Shown here piece after piece: positions 35,277 through 47,764 of a stretch of 64,000 nt of DNA; position 1 is the first letter of the stretch; each line of letters begins with the position of its first letter. Source of the DNA: Panaeolus papilionaceus. Lineage: Eukaryota > Basidiomycota > Agaricomycetes > Agaricales. The notes beneath the pieces are model-generated. The model did not search any database and was not told the DNA's origin. It saw only the letters and a list, made by a program, of their open reading frames with translations. The position numbers and the translations under genes were made by a program. The stretch lies in contig JADNRZ010000002.1 of NCBI GenBank assembly GCA_015501605.1, positions 2,418,001 through 2,482,000 of the forward strand, read 5' to 3'.

Positions 35277-38200
35277 ATGGCCTCTTCCTCTGCACGGTGG
35301 CTCGCTCTTCAAGATGATGAATTAACAGGGGAAGCTATTCACGAGATATTAGAGTCAATTCAGGACGATTTATGGGTCGTATCTGCATGCACAGACCGAG
35401 TTCTCAATGACACCGCAGCACAACAGGCTCTCCTTACAGTCGGAATTGCTCGAAGTGACGCTACTGTGCGACGCTGCAAGGACATGATTGCACTAGCATC
35501 TACCTCACAAGGGGGTTCATTGAGCCAACACTATCGCACATTGGTCTCTCATTTCGAAAATGTGCCTGCCGACGCGCAGGTCTGTTACCTTCGGTCGCTA
35601 CTATTAAAACGACTGGACCGCTTGAACACATACGTCGAGATCGAAAGGACTTTCCCAAAGAACACACAGGAGGATGTAGAGGAAGAGATGGAAGAATGGG
35701 ACGACGACCCGTGGGCAGAGAAGGACGGGGGGTCAAGTGCAAAACCGACTCCACTTGTCAAGCCGGGAGGCACACCGACCGTCTCACGAGTAGAATTCCT
35801 CGACAACGACATAATCCTCTCGGCATGTGAGCTGGCCTCTGCTCAAGCTTTGGAGCCACTTAGCATCGTTCTTCAGAGGCATTCTCAAGAACTATGGCCA
35901 TTCCGCTTCAAAATCCTTTCTTGCCTCCCAGAATATACCCATCCATCGTCCTGTCGCGACCTATTCCCTTCCTTGGACCCAAGCACAGATGCCGAAGCTC
36001 TTCCTAAAGAAGACAGATGGAGAACAGAAGACGACTTTACAGAGATGTCTGACACACGGGAGGCTGTGAGGGATTCAGGTGTTGTGAGTGTTCTGATGAC
36101 TGAGGAGGCAGATCTAGGTGTCATTCCCGCATCCAGTCCATTAACTGCTGAAGAGCTATCCAAATGGTATAGAGACCGCGTTACCAAAAGCATCAACTCG
36201 ACGGGAATGGTGGATATTGCACTTGGACTTGTGCAACATGGGGCCTCCCTCGGCGTACCTTCCTTGGATGAACTGGGAGAGGAACTCAGCCTGTTGTCCA
36301 AACTCATATACGACACACATCAGGCAGCAGAAGCTTCGGAGGATTGGACTTTGGATCGTTGGTCCTCGATGGACCCTTTGTCGGTGGTTCGTGCCTACTT
36401 GGCGCGTTCAACCCTCGAATCTCTACCCAGTGACATCACCCACCTCGTCAGACCCTACCTCTTCGTCCTGGAGGCAAGAGCAGAACGATCTGGTCAACCT
36501 GATTATACACTCACCACACGCATCTTTGATGAATACGTCCTCACATCACCCCTCGAAACCGTCGCTGCCATCTTCGAGGCGTCGAAGCCCACACTCCCCG
36601 TTGCTCAAAGAATCATCAAGAATGACGAAGATTTGGCCCGGTTGGCTCTCGCTTGCCTATACGGCAGCGACCGCCTTGACGAATGGCCGACCATGAGCAG
36701 GATCTTTGAGTGTCTTCCGGTATGGGATGTACCTGACTCCGATGACTCAGAGGAGACAGCGGACACCACCATTGCTTCCTTAGGGGATTTTGTCACCCCG
36801 AATACCGGCCAACAACCTTGCACAGCAAAGGAGCTTCATATCTTCTTCAAACCTCTCCCATTTGCGTCTCTGTCGAGGGCGCTGGATATCTTGGATGTGC
36901 ACTTGGAATCAGGAGAAATTCTTGCCCGTTGGAGTGTTGCGGCCCCTCTGCGGTGGCTACTGCAAAGTGCTGGAGATGTCAAAGAACAGCGGGCGTGGGC
37001 GACGAGAATGGCGAGAAGGGCAGGTGGTCAGCATGACCAGCTCAACAGTTTGGAGGATTGGGAGTGGTTACTTGAGGACATGCAAAAGCTGACTGGCAAT
37101 GGCGACCCTTCCGCCCGTGGTGCATTTGCTCTCCTTTCGACACAGGAAGTCTCAAAAATCTTTTTAAATGGCCTTTTAAGCAACGGCAGTACGAAAACAC
37201 CTCTTTCATGTTCTACTGTTCGCTAATTTATCATACAGAGTTTTCCATCGCTAAATCCATGCTTCATTCCCCAAAGCATCTTCTTCACCTTGGCGCAGGC
37301 GAAGTTGAGGCTATTTGTCTTGACGCCTCTAGAGAGTTTTACGACAATGCAAACTCAGCGAATTACAAGTTTGGTGACATGAAACTTGCATATGATTGGT
37401 GAGATGCTACATGCTAATACCTCGAAATTATTCTGACAACCTCTTGTCATGCAGCCTTGAAGTTCCGTCTACAAGCGAAGCCATTGTAAAAGAGCGCGAG
37501 TTCATTGAAGCAACATCCCGCATCGCTTCCTTCAACGTCTTTTCTACTCCAGGAACTCTGATATCTCCGATCGAAATCCGCTTGACCAAGGACCGTTTAA
37601 TGCTTATTTCTAGGGTGCTCTCCAGCAACAGCGACGCATACAAACACACAGAGGTCATTCTGGAACTTGGTTACAAGCTGGGCTATCGAGACGACGCCGC
37701 GGCTCAAATCAAGATTCTCGCAATGCTTGCAGACACCGCTCTTCAAGCTGAAGACTTCGAATGTTCCTACGCCAATTGTGAAAGCATGGTCAAGGAAGTC
37801 CTCGCCCTTCAAAAGGCTGCTCAAGCCATGCCTTACAATAACAAGGTTAATGAGGCTATTGAAGTTTGCTGGATCGCGTGTTTCCAACTAGGGCGCCAAC
37901 CTGAGTTTGATGATCTCGCCAAGAAGATGACAGTCTTGGGTCATGCACTTCAGCTCTGTCCGCAGGACAAGATTCATGACGTTCTCGCTGCATGGAGGAA
38001 GCTACAAGCCGAGGACATTAAGGAGCGTCAAGAGCGGATACTTCGGGGCAACACCGACAACACTGCTAGCAAGCGACAACGGAAAACTGTTCCTCAGGAT
38101 GTGGCATCCACGCTGCGCGCGAAACTACAAGACCTTCATATGCCGTCGCCTCCTCTCCTGAGCACCCCAGACGCCGCTGCTCTTGCTTCTCGCACATTCA

Positions 38201-38385
38201 AATCTGTCGCCGCTAACTTCCCCTTTAAAGTCGGTCACCGGGCAAGATCAGACGTGGATGAGCGAAGCTCTTACCGAAGTGACCACTCCAGGAGGACAGA
38301 CGGCGAAGATAATATTTCTAACGGGGCATCGCGAGTTCTTTCCAAAGGAATTGGTTGGCTTATTGGGGCTGATGATGAGGTGTAG
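35277..38385 (+). CDS. SEC39: Sec39-domain protein (Dsl1/NZR tethering complex)
   Basis: Alpha-solenoid tether subunit for Golgi-to-ER COPI vesicles, equivalent to yeast Sec39/Dsl3 and animal NBAS. The ATG at 35277 (MASSSARWLALQDDELTGEA) is preferred, because the longer frame to 35259 begins with TTG. The first exon is long, with an acidic insert (EEEMEEWDDDPWAE) and helical repeats (LVRPYLFVLEARAERSG). After GLLSNG an intron at about 37189-37249 joins to KFSIAKSMLHSPKHLLHLGA, and a second intron joins LAYDW to CLEVPSTSEAIVKEREFIEA. The C-terminal region reads ELGYKLGYRDDAAAQIKILA. The stop is at 38383-38385. About 1,000 residues and three exons. The family is clear from the Sec39 blocks; the complex partners are inferred. 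Confidence 0.88.
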
Positions 38386-38732
38386 TGGCGTAATTTATAT
38401 GATATGTGGCGTATTAGGAACACGTAATAATTTCGGTGAAAGTGAACAAATCAAAGTTGGACTGGTGGTCAACGAGAGGAGTGGTGGCGACATGCTCATC
38501 GTAATTATAAGGATGGCAGTTCAGCAAAGTAGACGAAAATGGCTATAAAACAACAGAAAGAAAACTCGAAATAGGTTGAATAAATAAATAACATAGTAAA
38601 AATTTATGAAACGGAAGGGGATAGATAGGAAAACGAATGAAATCCTGAAAGAACGTGAGGTGGACAGGCTGTATTAGTACAAGAAGTCCATGCGGAGGTG
38701 AAGTACAATATCATATAAAAAATATCATGTGT
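38386..38732. other. Convergent 3' region between SEC39 and an unknown gene
   Basis: This 347-bp stretch between two stop codons is AT-rich, with AATAAA-like sequences near 38580. It most likely holds two 3' UTRs and poly(A) sites. I see nothing else. Confidence 0.5.
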
Positions 38733-41257
38733 TCAAGGCACTGCACTTCCAAATCTCATCGAAGTGCCAGTTCGGGCCCTTGGTCTGTTGACAACCCCCT
38801 TCGCATTTGTAGTGTTTAGACCTGAGATTTCGCCTTTCTCTTTGCCACAACCGGCACAAAAATCACGCAAAGATTTGCTCCTTGCCTTCTCCAATTCCGC
38901 TTTTAAGTCTCGGACTTGTCCCTGCAGCTCCCAGATTTGCATCTGATATGCTTTCTTTGCAGATGCCAACTGCTCCTGCAAGAGCTTCACCGCAGGTGGT
39001 CCCAGAGTGGAGTCAGAAGGCACAGACTCGTAATTGTCGCGGGAATCTAACACAGGCGTCAGAGGGGAAAGTACCGTGTTCGGACTGGGCGCATCCCAAT
39101 CCGACTCCTTGTTTGGCTGATCGACTGGAGACACGATATGATCAAAGTGGGCACTAAATAGAGTTGAGACAGGTCGCAATTTCAAAGAGGGGAATTCAGA
39201 GAGGTTCGGGGGTGCGCTCTGTGGTTGGTCCTGAAGCCAAGGCTTGGTCACTGCCAGAGTTTGTGGGTGGTTAGAACCTTCGTGAATTGCCGATGTAGAT
39301 GATCTGCTCATAGGGTCTGTGCTGATAGAAAGCGCGGGAGGTGGGCGTTTAGGGCTCAGGTAAGAGGTCGAAGAGGAATACGACGGAGAACCACGATCTG
39401 TTGGACTGGATTCATCGAGTAAAGACTGAGAAATACTCGGAACCGGAATACGAGGAATAGTGACTTTAGGTCGTGGCGCGGCTGCCTGGGTAGGGGATAT
39501 GTTTGGGCGTTCCGGTAGCGCCGGTACTGGTGGAGGGTCATCCACTTCCTCCTTTTCAGACACTTTGCCGCCATTGAAGAGGCGCATGAATCCACTCTTC
39601 TTGTGTTTCAATGTTTTTCCTGGAGGCGTTACCCCAGGTGGAAGAGGGGGAACAGCAGGCTCTGAATCACGTCGCTCTGGCTTTGGTTGTCCAACAAGCG
39701 TTTGGATAGCATTCTTTGCCTTTGCGGCACCTGCACTGATCGAGCGACCACGGTTCCTCGAGGTCAATCCGCCAAAGGCAGAAGAATCGGAAACATGGGT
39801 GAAATTGGATCCTTCACTTTCGGCAGTGGGAAAAGGTGCCGAGATATTGGAGCCGCTGCTCACGGTTGAAGTCCGGAAGTCAGCGTTTGACGTGACTGCT
39901 CGATTTCTTTGCGCCCTGGCCTCTTCAAGTGAGATGAGTGAAAAGGCGGGAGCCACATTTCGGTCCGTCCAGCCTGGTAAATTGTTAATACCAGGTGGCA
40001 GCTCATGCAATCCACTATCGAGGTGTTGAGTCGATGTAACAACTGGCACTGGTGATGATATGTCTCTTGACTGGAATGCGGATCCGCGCTGCCTGGAATT
40101 AATTGAGTGTGCTGAGCTATCAGGGTGAAGGGCAGCCCTGTGGCCTGATGTTGGGCTGAGTTGCATCACGGTAACACTGGAATCATTACGAGATGGGGGG
40201 TAATTTGCGAGACTTTGTGGTGGCGAGTTCTCCATTGATTCCTCTGTGTACGTCTCGACAAGGTCAGGATTCGCATAAGGATGTCGAGATTCTTCTGCCC
40301 TACTGTCTGATGAGGCGTAGGAGTATGTATTTTGTGAAACAGAGTTCACAGAATTGTAGCCTCTAGGTGATGAAGGGCCCCTAATGTTGGTAAAAGTCCT
40401 CGCCGAAGGAGAGGGTGGCAACGGTGATGTCGGTGCGTCAGAGCGTAGTCGTCCTAAGGAAAATTTGCTTCGCAACGTTTCTTTGGCCAAATGCGACGGC
40501 CGTGCAAGGGAACTACTCGACATGCTTTCTTGCGCCAATGCACTATTTTGTTTGAAAAATAAGTCTCGAGGTCTTGCAAAATCAAACGAGACGCTTACTA
40601 CAAGGCTCCTCGAGAGTAGGAGATCTGCGAATTGATGGTCTCGAAGGATCGCTTAGGCGGTATCGTCGAATGCGTGGATTCTCCACTTGGCCGGCCCGCA
40701 TAACTGGGTCGAGGACTAGAAGAAGTAGAGTTGGCGGCTTTGGACCCGTTGGAGAGCGAGAAAGGGAATCCTGAGCTGAAAGGTTTCGAAAGGTCCTCAT
40801 GCTCGTCTTCCTCGTTCAACGAATCCTCTTCGAGCTCCCAAGGTGCACGAGAATGAAAGCGCATTTTTGGGCCAAGATAACTCATGCGGGACATAGTCTC
40901 CTGGTCGTCTTCCTCCTCCAGGGTACTTTGCTCGTCGTCGTAGGGTTCGGAGGGTGAAAACGAAGAGCGTGGGTCGTCGTCCAAGTTGAGCATACTTGCG
41001 GGTGCATCATGAATGGGACCACGACGGTTGTCTGAACGAGATACGGGGGAATTATATTCGTAATCGGAATGGTATGTGTAGGGGTCAGCCTTGTCGTATG
41101 ATTTTGGAGAAAAATAAGGTCGACTGTAAACTGAAGGGGTATCTGAATATTCTGAAAGAGTGGACAGACGGCCTTGAGTAGCATCTGCGCGAGCATTACG
41201 CTGATCTAGCAGCTGGCGCATATGGTCATCATGGGCGTCCTGGAGGGACCTTAGCAT
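38733..41257 (-). CDS. Unrecognised Ser/Pro-rich disordered protein with C-terminal coiled coil and Cys pair
   Basis: I do not recognise this gene. Two long exons are joined by one intron (about 40539-40602) that links SYSRGALY to ALAQESMSSSS. The first ATG is at 41255-41257 (MLRSLQDAHDDHMRQLLDQR). The open frame continues upstream to a GTG at 41350 and includes a conserved-looking FWSLFSDHFLPFLYD, so an earlier small exon is possible. Most of the roughly 830 residues are low-complexity Ser/Pro/Arg, with acidic patches (TLEEEDDQETMSRMSYLG). The end is a coiled coil (LLQEQLASAKKAYQMQIWEL, then VRDLKAELEKARSKS) followed by DFCAGCGKEKGEISG. A kinase-regulated scaffold is one guess among many; the function is unknown. 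Confidence 0.72.
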
Positions 41258-41571
41258 ATCGTATAAAAAGGGAAGGAAATGGTCAGAGAACAATGACCAA
41301 AACCCTCCGTCGTCGCAAAAACGTCCTGAATGAGTCTGGAAGCGAGGCACAAATCAGGACTAGTAGAAGCGAAATAACAAACATCAACAATTTATTCTAT
41401 CAAATCTGCCAAACGCCTTGAATGTTCCCTCGCTATTTCAACTTTTTTTGAATTCCTCGAATTGAAATCTTATCTTGCCTTTTCATCTCATTTTTTGTTA
41501 AGCGCGCTAAAGTGTTTTGACAGCACATCAACTTGTATTTGTTGTCTTACACCATCACCATCACTATCATC
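41258..41571. promoter_or_regulatory. Divergent promoter between unknown gene and CGR1
   Basis: This 314-bp stretch is shared by two divergent genes. It has a T-rich block near 41440-41500 and a CAT-rich tract just before the CGR1 ATG. On the minus strand a short open frame (41283-41384) with a signal-peptide-like start overlaps the unknown gene in another frame; it could be an upstream ORF or the fossil of a misread exon. Confidence 0.45.
41551..41571 (+). repeat. CAT/CAC trinucleotide tract in the CGR1 leader
   Basis: Imperfect CAT/CAC repeats run directly into the initiator ATG of CGR1. The tract is short and probably has no function beyond the leader. Confidence 0.6.
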
Positions 41572-42073
41572 ATGTCCGACCAACTCGCCGTAGAGCTCAC
41601 ATCAGCCAATGGCCGTGTATCAGGTAAACCATGGAAAGAACAGAAAAAACCTACTGTGTATGTCCTTTTGGTTCAATAATACCCCTTCTGTCTCTCATTT
41701 CTTTTAGGCGGTCGTATCTGCAGGAGGGTGTGAAGACGAAGAACTGGGAAGATCGCATGGCGAAAACCCAGAAAGCTCTTGCAATCAAAAAACTGCAAGC
41801 TGGACTAAAAGAAGAAAAGGAAGCAGAGGCCAAAAGGTTTATTATTCGCTCAGTCGAGTTATGACCGTAATAACTTACGTTTTATAGACGGAGAGAAGTC
41901 ACTAAACAGCGCAAGGAGGCAGCAGAAGAGAGACGGAGACTAGACGAGGCTAAGGCTCAGGTACGTTCTGTCACTACAGGTTGTCTTTTAACACTAAACT
42001 GTGTCAGATGGGCGCTCGGAAAGCTGCCAGGCTGCGTCGCAGGGCAGGCAGAACAAAAAAAATCAATCATTGA
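41572..42073 (+). CDS. CGR1: rRNA-processing protein Cgr1 family
   Basis: Small basic nucleolar protein for 60S ribosomal RNA processing. Four exons give MSDQLAVELTSANGRVSGKP, then WKEQKKPTVRSYLQEGVKTK, a long charged helix (NWEDRMAKTQKALAIKKLQA with LKEEKEAEAKR), RREVTKQRKEAAEERRRLDE, and the family C-terminus MGARKAARLRRRAGRTKKIN-H. The stop TGA is at 42071-42073. About 115 residues, typical. It converges on VPS18 with 87 nt between the stops and is divergent from the unknown gene to its left. Confidence 0.93.
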
Positions 42074-42160
42074 TTATTTTTTGTTTCAGTTCACTGTATT
42101 TTTATTTTTTGTATTAAGATGCACAAGGTATATATATAGTACAAACACACCAAATCCTAC

Positions 42161-45100
42161 TCAAAGTGTCCAAGAACTGTCAGCCTCGCCTTCAGAAATA
42201 AAGGGCTTGTCCAATCCAGCAACCACACTCTCGCACAGAGGACAGCTACTCGACAACATGTCATCCAACTCCGCCCTCAAACTCTCAGTACGCTTACTTG
42301 CTCCGCTCTGGTCATCAGATGTACGAGTGGCACTTCCCATTCCCGGGAGCCAGTTTGGAGAAGAAACCAAAGATGCTAATGCATCTGGAATGATGAGATC
42401 TCGTAGACGGTCTCCTGCAGATATGACACTGCGACCCAGAAGGTTGGCAGCTTTGGCGCCGTTTTGAAGCGGGTTCACAATTGGTCCAAAATTGGCAGAC
42501 AGTAATGTCTTCTGCGTTGTTGGGTTACGCCCACCAGGTGGAGCTGAGACAGTGACAACTGGCTTCGTAGCGTTTGACCGCGCGTCCTTCATGAGCTCAG
42601 TTTGCAGTGTAACCATCCGTCGTAACGTATGAGGTGGAAGAAAATCCTTTGCCTGACATTAAAACTGGCATTGAGTAATGATATGACGTTGATGAATGTG
42701 ATACGTACCAGTCCGATAAGACAGTCTGCATGGAATGTGTGGTGGCAGGGGAAGACGTAAAACTGTCGCGTGAATAATAGTGTCGTACATTGGGAACACT
42801 TCTCGTTGGCGTCGATGGTGATGAACCTGTTTTTAAGAGCAGCGATATCCTTCTTAATAGATTCCGCAGCGCTCGTGGCCTCGTCCATCTCAGCCTTTAG
42901 ACTGTCGATCTGTCCAGAGTAGCCCTCTAGCGCGTGGGCAATCTCCTCCTTGAAGTCGTCGATAACGACAAAGTCGGGGAAGAATGGTAAGATGTCCTCA
43001 ATTTTAAGCAAGTCAGCGTTCTCCAAAAAGCGCATGGCTCTGAAGTACCATCAGCAGCAAGTATAGCACATGATCCAACGGGACGTACGACTTGATGTCC
43101 TTTTTGTCTTGAACGACATATCGAGCGATCTTCAACCATAGTTTTTTCCTCAGAGGTGCATCATCTTCAGGCATATCAGCATTGACCTTGGCCAACTCAA
43201 GATCTCCTTTCTCCAGTGCCAAATCAACACTATTCTCCCAAAGACCCATCTTGGAATAGATGTGCACACAAGGTTGCGTTCGACCAGCCTGCTTGCAAAT
43301 TCTAAGGGCATAATCAAGGTCATAGTATGGTTTGCCTGTCAACGGATCGCCAGGTGCTTCCGACAAGAACCGTAAAAGGGGACCGTCGTCAACGGCAGAT
43401 GGTGAATATGAGGGTGGTGAGTGCGGCGAAACATGGAAAGTAATGATGAGATTGTGAATGGTTGATGAAATGCTCTTCTGCTGGAAAATAACATGGTTCA
43501 GGTAGCGGATTGCATGGTTGGGCGACAAAGGGTCTCGCGAGGTTCGCTGAAGTTGCAGCAGAGCAGGAACAAGTCGGAGAGGATCCAATGAAGTTTGGCG
43601 GATCCACGAATCGACTGTTTCTTGAGGAGCATGCCTCATCAACACCGAGCCAAATCGATAATACAACTCCAAGTTAGTCTACCCAAGCAAATCCAAATTC
43701 CTGGTAAGCGTCACATCTACATCCACATCGCCGCACTTACTTGTCCACTCAGTATTTCAATGGCCTTAAGCCACTGCTCCTCCATGACCCAATGTTCAAT
43801 AACACGATCACAATCCCCTACAATCTTGGCGTAGAAGAGGTACATGTCTGTTCTCCCGTGGCCTTGTATAAGGTCGTACACGGTATCCTTGTCGAGATTC
43901 GTCTGGTACCAGGTCAGCTTTGGAACAACGACGTAAACCGGACAAGGGGGCAAACCTTGTATGTTTCAAAAAAGTGGCGGAGATCTTCTTCGATGATAGC
44001 TCTCTCCGTTTGAAGATTTTCTACATCATGAGAGACGGATTCCGATGCAACGATGTCGTCCAATTCATTGCATTTGCTGAGATAGAATTCTACTAACCAA
44101 GTTGCCAAGATCATCCGCTGTGTGACATCCTACACACAAATTGTGAGCGAATGTTGAAGATTCAATAAGGGCTTGTTGTACCGTTTTCTTTGTCCGTTCC
44201 AGCCTGGAAATCAGGTATGCTCGCAAAGCATCCCGTTCACCCACGTCTAGAAATTTCAACGACACTTCCTCAAACGTTGCTGAGCATTGCGCATAACACT
44301 GTGAAGCGTTGTAATACTGTGCGTTCTTAAAAAGGCTGTTCGCTTGAGCATAGAGAATCTGATCTCGCTGTCTCGCAGTCTAGATAAAGGTGTTACAGTG
44401 AATTCGTCAAAAGAGCAGGGGAACGAACCTTTGAGTACCGCAGAGAAACATCGAACTGCCCTTTGTCCAAATATATCTTCCAAACGTCTCTATCCTCATT
44501 TCCAACAACAAGTTCGAATAACGATTGATCGGTGTATACCCAAAATGTACGACGCACAGGGTCAGCGCCCATTCCTAGGACCTTTTCTCCTGGTTTCTGA
44601 ATGACGTTTAAGGGTACAATTAAGCATAGAGTGAATATCCATGCTTACAATCGGCAAAAGCTCCTCGTATACTGCTTTGTCGTTGAGGTTGCAAATACCG
44701 ACGATGCGATCTTTGTAGAGGAGTATGAAATGGAACTCTGTCAAACTCATAGATATGGGGACTTCTGGCATATCGCTGTTGGGAGTAGGGGGGTATGGTA
44801 GCAGTCCTGCCCCATCGATATGATCTTCCGAATCCGATTCAATATTCAAACCGCCATGGTAAATTCCGGGGCCTAAAAACCATGTTATACCGCCTAGAAT
44901 ACGCGGAGGAGATGTTACATACCTGTCATCCACGCCAGTCGTTTAGGAAGGGATACGGCTTGATCTGGGTTTGGGGTGTAAAACTGGAGTTCAGAATGAT
45001 CAAGATTTCCCGGTAGTTCTGAAATCTCTGCAGGATGGGAATGGTGAGTGCGGTTGGAGTCAGCTTTGCAATATGGTCCTTACTTGGTACAGAGTCTCGA

Positions 45101-46023
45101 TAGCTCGCAAATAGGGGCGTAAATACCCGCCCTCGATCATCGAGCTTTCTGTCAACAGGTCCAGAAAATTGGTATATTCTCGAAGGAGTGGTTACGATGA
45201 CGAGGGACTTCCTTGGGTCGATCGGAGGGTAGTGGTCAAATCGGACACCGGATATTGGATGACGTTCAGGAAGGGAATAGACAGGCTGAAGATACCGTTC
45301 CTGAGACTTGAAGAAATCTTCCTCCGCATCCAGCACTGCTTCGTAGATCATACCGTTCCTTGTCCCAAGCAGGATTTCGCGTGTTGAAGTGGAATGCACG
45401 GAGGAAAGCAGAGCAGCTTTATTCCAAGCCACGCTCTCAATCACCATCTTGAAGCTCTTCAGCTGCCGTGGCTTCTTCCAAGTTCGATATAAGTACCAAT
45501 TGTCTCCCTGGGTGGAGGTAACGATAATATGTCTGCCTGAAGGATCCATGAATAGCTTGTATATTGACATTTCATTTGGCTTGGATGGTATGGGGATTCG
45601 TATGACTTGATCTGCTCGGGAGAGTTCAATGAGCACAATCAAGTTTGAGGTGAATGCCATTGCCAGCATGTCGGAACAAACAACGAAGGAGACGAGAGGA
45701 GCGGGGAAAGCATATTGCACTCTGCCCAAGTCAAACACGGGAGCCACAGGGACATTGGTATTGTTGCTCATATCCTATTTATCGATGTTATGTGTATGTG
45801 AGATATGTTTGTCCAAGAGAACACACCTCCACTCGTTCCATTTCGGCACGAGAATCATTCTCCTCAAACGGAGACGGCTCAAAGCCCTCGTAGTTCAGGT
45901 TGGCAGTTGAAGCAGGATGTTGTACTGACTGAGTTGCATCATGAGCAGCATGCTCTACATCTAGAAGTAGTTAAGACCCAATGGAACGATAGGAACATGG
46001 GAAGACAAACAGTCATCGAACAT
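42161..46023 (-). CDS. VPS18: Vacuolar tethering subunit Vps18 (Pep3)
   Basis: Core subunit of the HOPS and CORVET complexes that tether endosomes and vacuoles. The start is reconstructed from two short 5' exons: ATG at 46021-46023 gives MFDDY, spliced through a 50-nt intron to VEHAAHDATQSVQHPASTAN, then FEPSPFEENDSRAEMERVE, and a second intron to DMSNNTNVPVAPVFDLGRVQ. The beta-propeller includes IIVTSTQGDNWYLYRTWKKP and ILLGTRNGMIYEAVLDAEED. The alpha-solenoid includes LEPALCLVxxQxR-type blocks and ALRICKQAGRTQPCVHIYSK. A coiled coil and a RING-like Cys/His end follow (KCSQCTTLLFTRQFYVFPCH, HTFHADC, SSSCPLCESVV). The stop is at 42161-42163 after SSWTL. About a dozen introns and 1,000 residues. 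Confidence 0.93.
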
Positions 46024-46574
46024 TGGCGTTTCTTGAAGACGTGGTAGATTCGGCGCTGATTTCTAGCAAAAATAAAGCACTAAAAGACAACTTGAACTTG
46101 TGCTTGGCGCTAAAAGCCAAATAATAAGCCCCTTGTAGTCAGAATATTGACACCCTGAATAACGAGTGTGTAGTACAGAACTGATGTCAAGTCTAAGGTG
46201 CCGTCTGCAAGACTCGGACGCGTTCACATTCATCACATGATTACAGAATGCTTATTATGTAATATTAGGCACAGCTAAATCATTTATCTTTGTGCGAAAG
46301 CACTGAAAGCACTGAACTCGGAATTCTCATTTCGGCGACTTCTTGCTTCTGCTATACTTAAGTATATAATCATTCGCTGTATAAAATAACTTGGCCGCTG
46401 TTGCCCGGTCGGCGGAAGTATCAACCAATGCCGCTATCCATCATCATTTCTCATCATGGAAACCCTCATAAATTAGATTGTCCAAGTCTCTAAGCGTCGT
46501 TTTTCTCTTGCAAGTCACCCCAGGAAGAAGAAAAATTACATATTGTATCCGATTAACTCTTCATTCCCATAACA
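46024..46574. promoter_or_regulatory. Divergent promoter between VPS18 and SHB17-like gene
   Basis: This 551-bp region lies between two divergent ATGs. It has no TATA box at a fitting distance that I trust and no exon. The open frames that run into it from the VPS18 side are antisense shadows. Confidence 0.5.
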
Positions 46575-47764
46575 TGGGCGAGATTCTAGACTCTCGACCA
46601 TCTCCCAGATTGTTTGTGATTAGACACGGTGAGTTGCACTGACAGCACCCTACATTTTTCAATCAAGAGCTTATCATCGTGTAGGCGAAACGGAATGGTC
46701 ACAGAACGGGTGAGTTGCGCATGGATCATTGTTTATTCCTGATCTGATGTCGCTCAAAACGACTGAAGGAGACATGTTGGTTTACTTCTTCTTGCTCTCG
46801 TCCTGGGTTTGATTATTCGTACAGACCGGACTAACCGATATTCCACTCACTCCAAGAGGTGAACAACAAGTCAAAAGGCATGCTGAGACTTTTGTGGGGC
46901 CAGGATGTGCGACCAACTCTCAACCTATTCGCGATAGTTTAATGACCTTTGCTGACAATTTATTGCTTTGAAGTGCTTCTTGATCCTGCAAATCTCAACA
47001 AAGTCATCGTTTCCCCTCGTCAAAGGGCGTACAAAACTTTCCAACTGCTCTTCCAACATCTCTCTTTGGTACCAGAGCATGTCACATCAGAAAAAGTGGG
47101 AGAGTGGAACTACGGTAGGCACTCAGTGGGGCAACCTATCCAGTCAAATCAAGATCGGTAATCGTATCCACCAGGTGATTACGAGGGCCTAAAGCCAGCG
47201 GAAATCAAGGCACTCGATCCTAACTTCTCTATCTGGCTAACCGGGTATGTTATGCTGCCTGACTCTGATTTCTCAAAGACTGAAGACGCAATCTAGCTGT
47301 CCAGGGGGTGAATCTGCAGAGCACATGCAGTCGCGAGTCGACGGCGTCATTAGCGAAGTCGTGCAGTTCCTTTAGACAATATGACATTGAATTAATGACC
47401 GCTTATTCTTTCAGGTTCGAGAATATCACAGACAATATTTCGAGGAGGGAATTGGTGCTCGCGATGTCCTGATTGTGGCTCATGGTCATCTCAGTCGAGT
47501 CTTGATCACTCGATGGATCAATTCACCTTTGATACAAGGTGCGTATACGATCTGAAGTCATTGAACTACCTACCCATATATTTACTGCCGCACAGGTAAT
47601 GTGTTTATGGTTGGACCGGGTTCGGTAAGTACTCAAGATTCAGGAATGAGATTTTCACTGGACCGTGCATTGATAAAGAGAAACAGGTCACCGTACTAGG
47701 ATATAATCACCACTCGCTTGATGAACCTGCTATTCAGGCGTTGAACCTTTTTGCTGATTTATAG
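46575..47764 (+). CDS. SHB17: Phosphoglycerate-mutase-like phosphatase, SHB17 (sedoheptulose bisphosphatase) type
   Basis: Histidine phosphatase clade-1 enzyme. Yeast Shb17 removes phosphate from sedoheptulose-1,7-bisphosphate to make ribose by a non-oxidative route. MGEILDSRPSPRLFVIRHG carries the catalytic His in RHGETEW. A 7-nt microexon then completes NGRHTGLTDIPLTPRGE. Further blocks are IVSPRQRAYKTFQLLF, GEWNYGDYEGLKPAEIK, CPGGESAEHMQSRVDGVISE, the second catalytic His in VLIVAHGHLSRVL, and GYNHHSLDEPAIQALNL, which closely parallels the yeast Shb17 end. TAG is at 47762-47764. About nine exons, some very short (26 nt and 7 nt). Roughly 240 residues. The family is certain; the exact substrate is inferred from similarity. 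Confidence 0.87.
46769..46775 (+). other. SHB17: 7-nt microexon of the SHB17-like gene
   Basis: The bases GAGACAT lie between an acceptor ending CTGAAG (intron 46710-46768) and a donor GTTGGT (intron 46776-46824, ending GTACAG). Including them gives GG-GAGACAT-ACC, read as Gly-Arg-His-Thr, within the conserved motif before GLTDIPLT. Skipping them reads GGA CCG GAC TAA, an immediate stop. Confidence 0.8.

Noticed and set aside
39460..40029. 189-codon plus-strand open frame
   Set aside because: Opposite-strand shadow of the Ser/Pro-rich unknown gene with no family resemblance.
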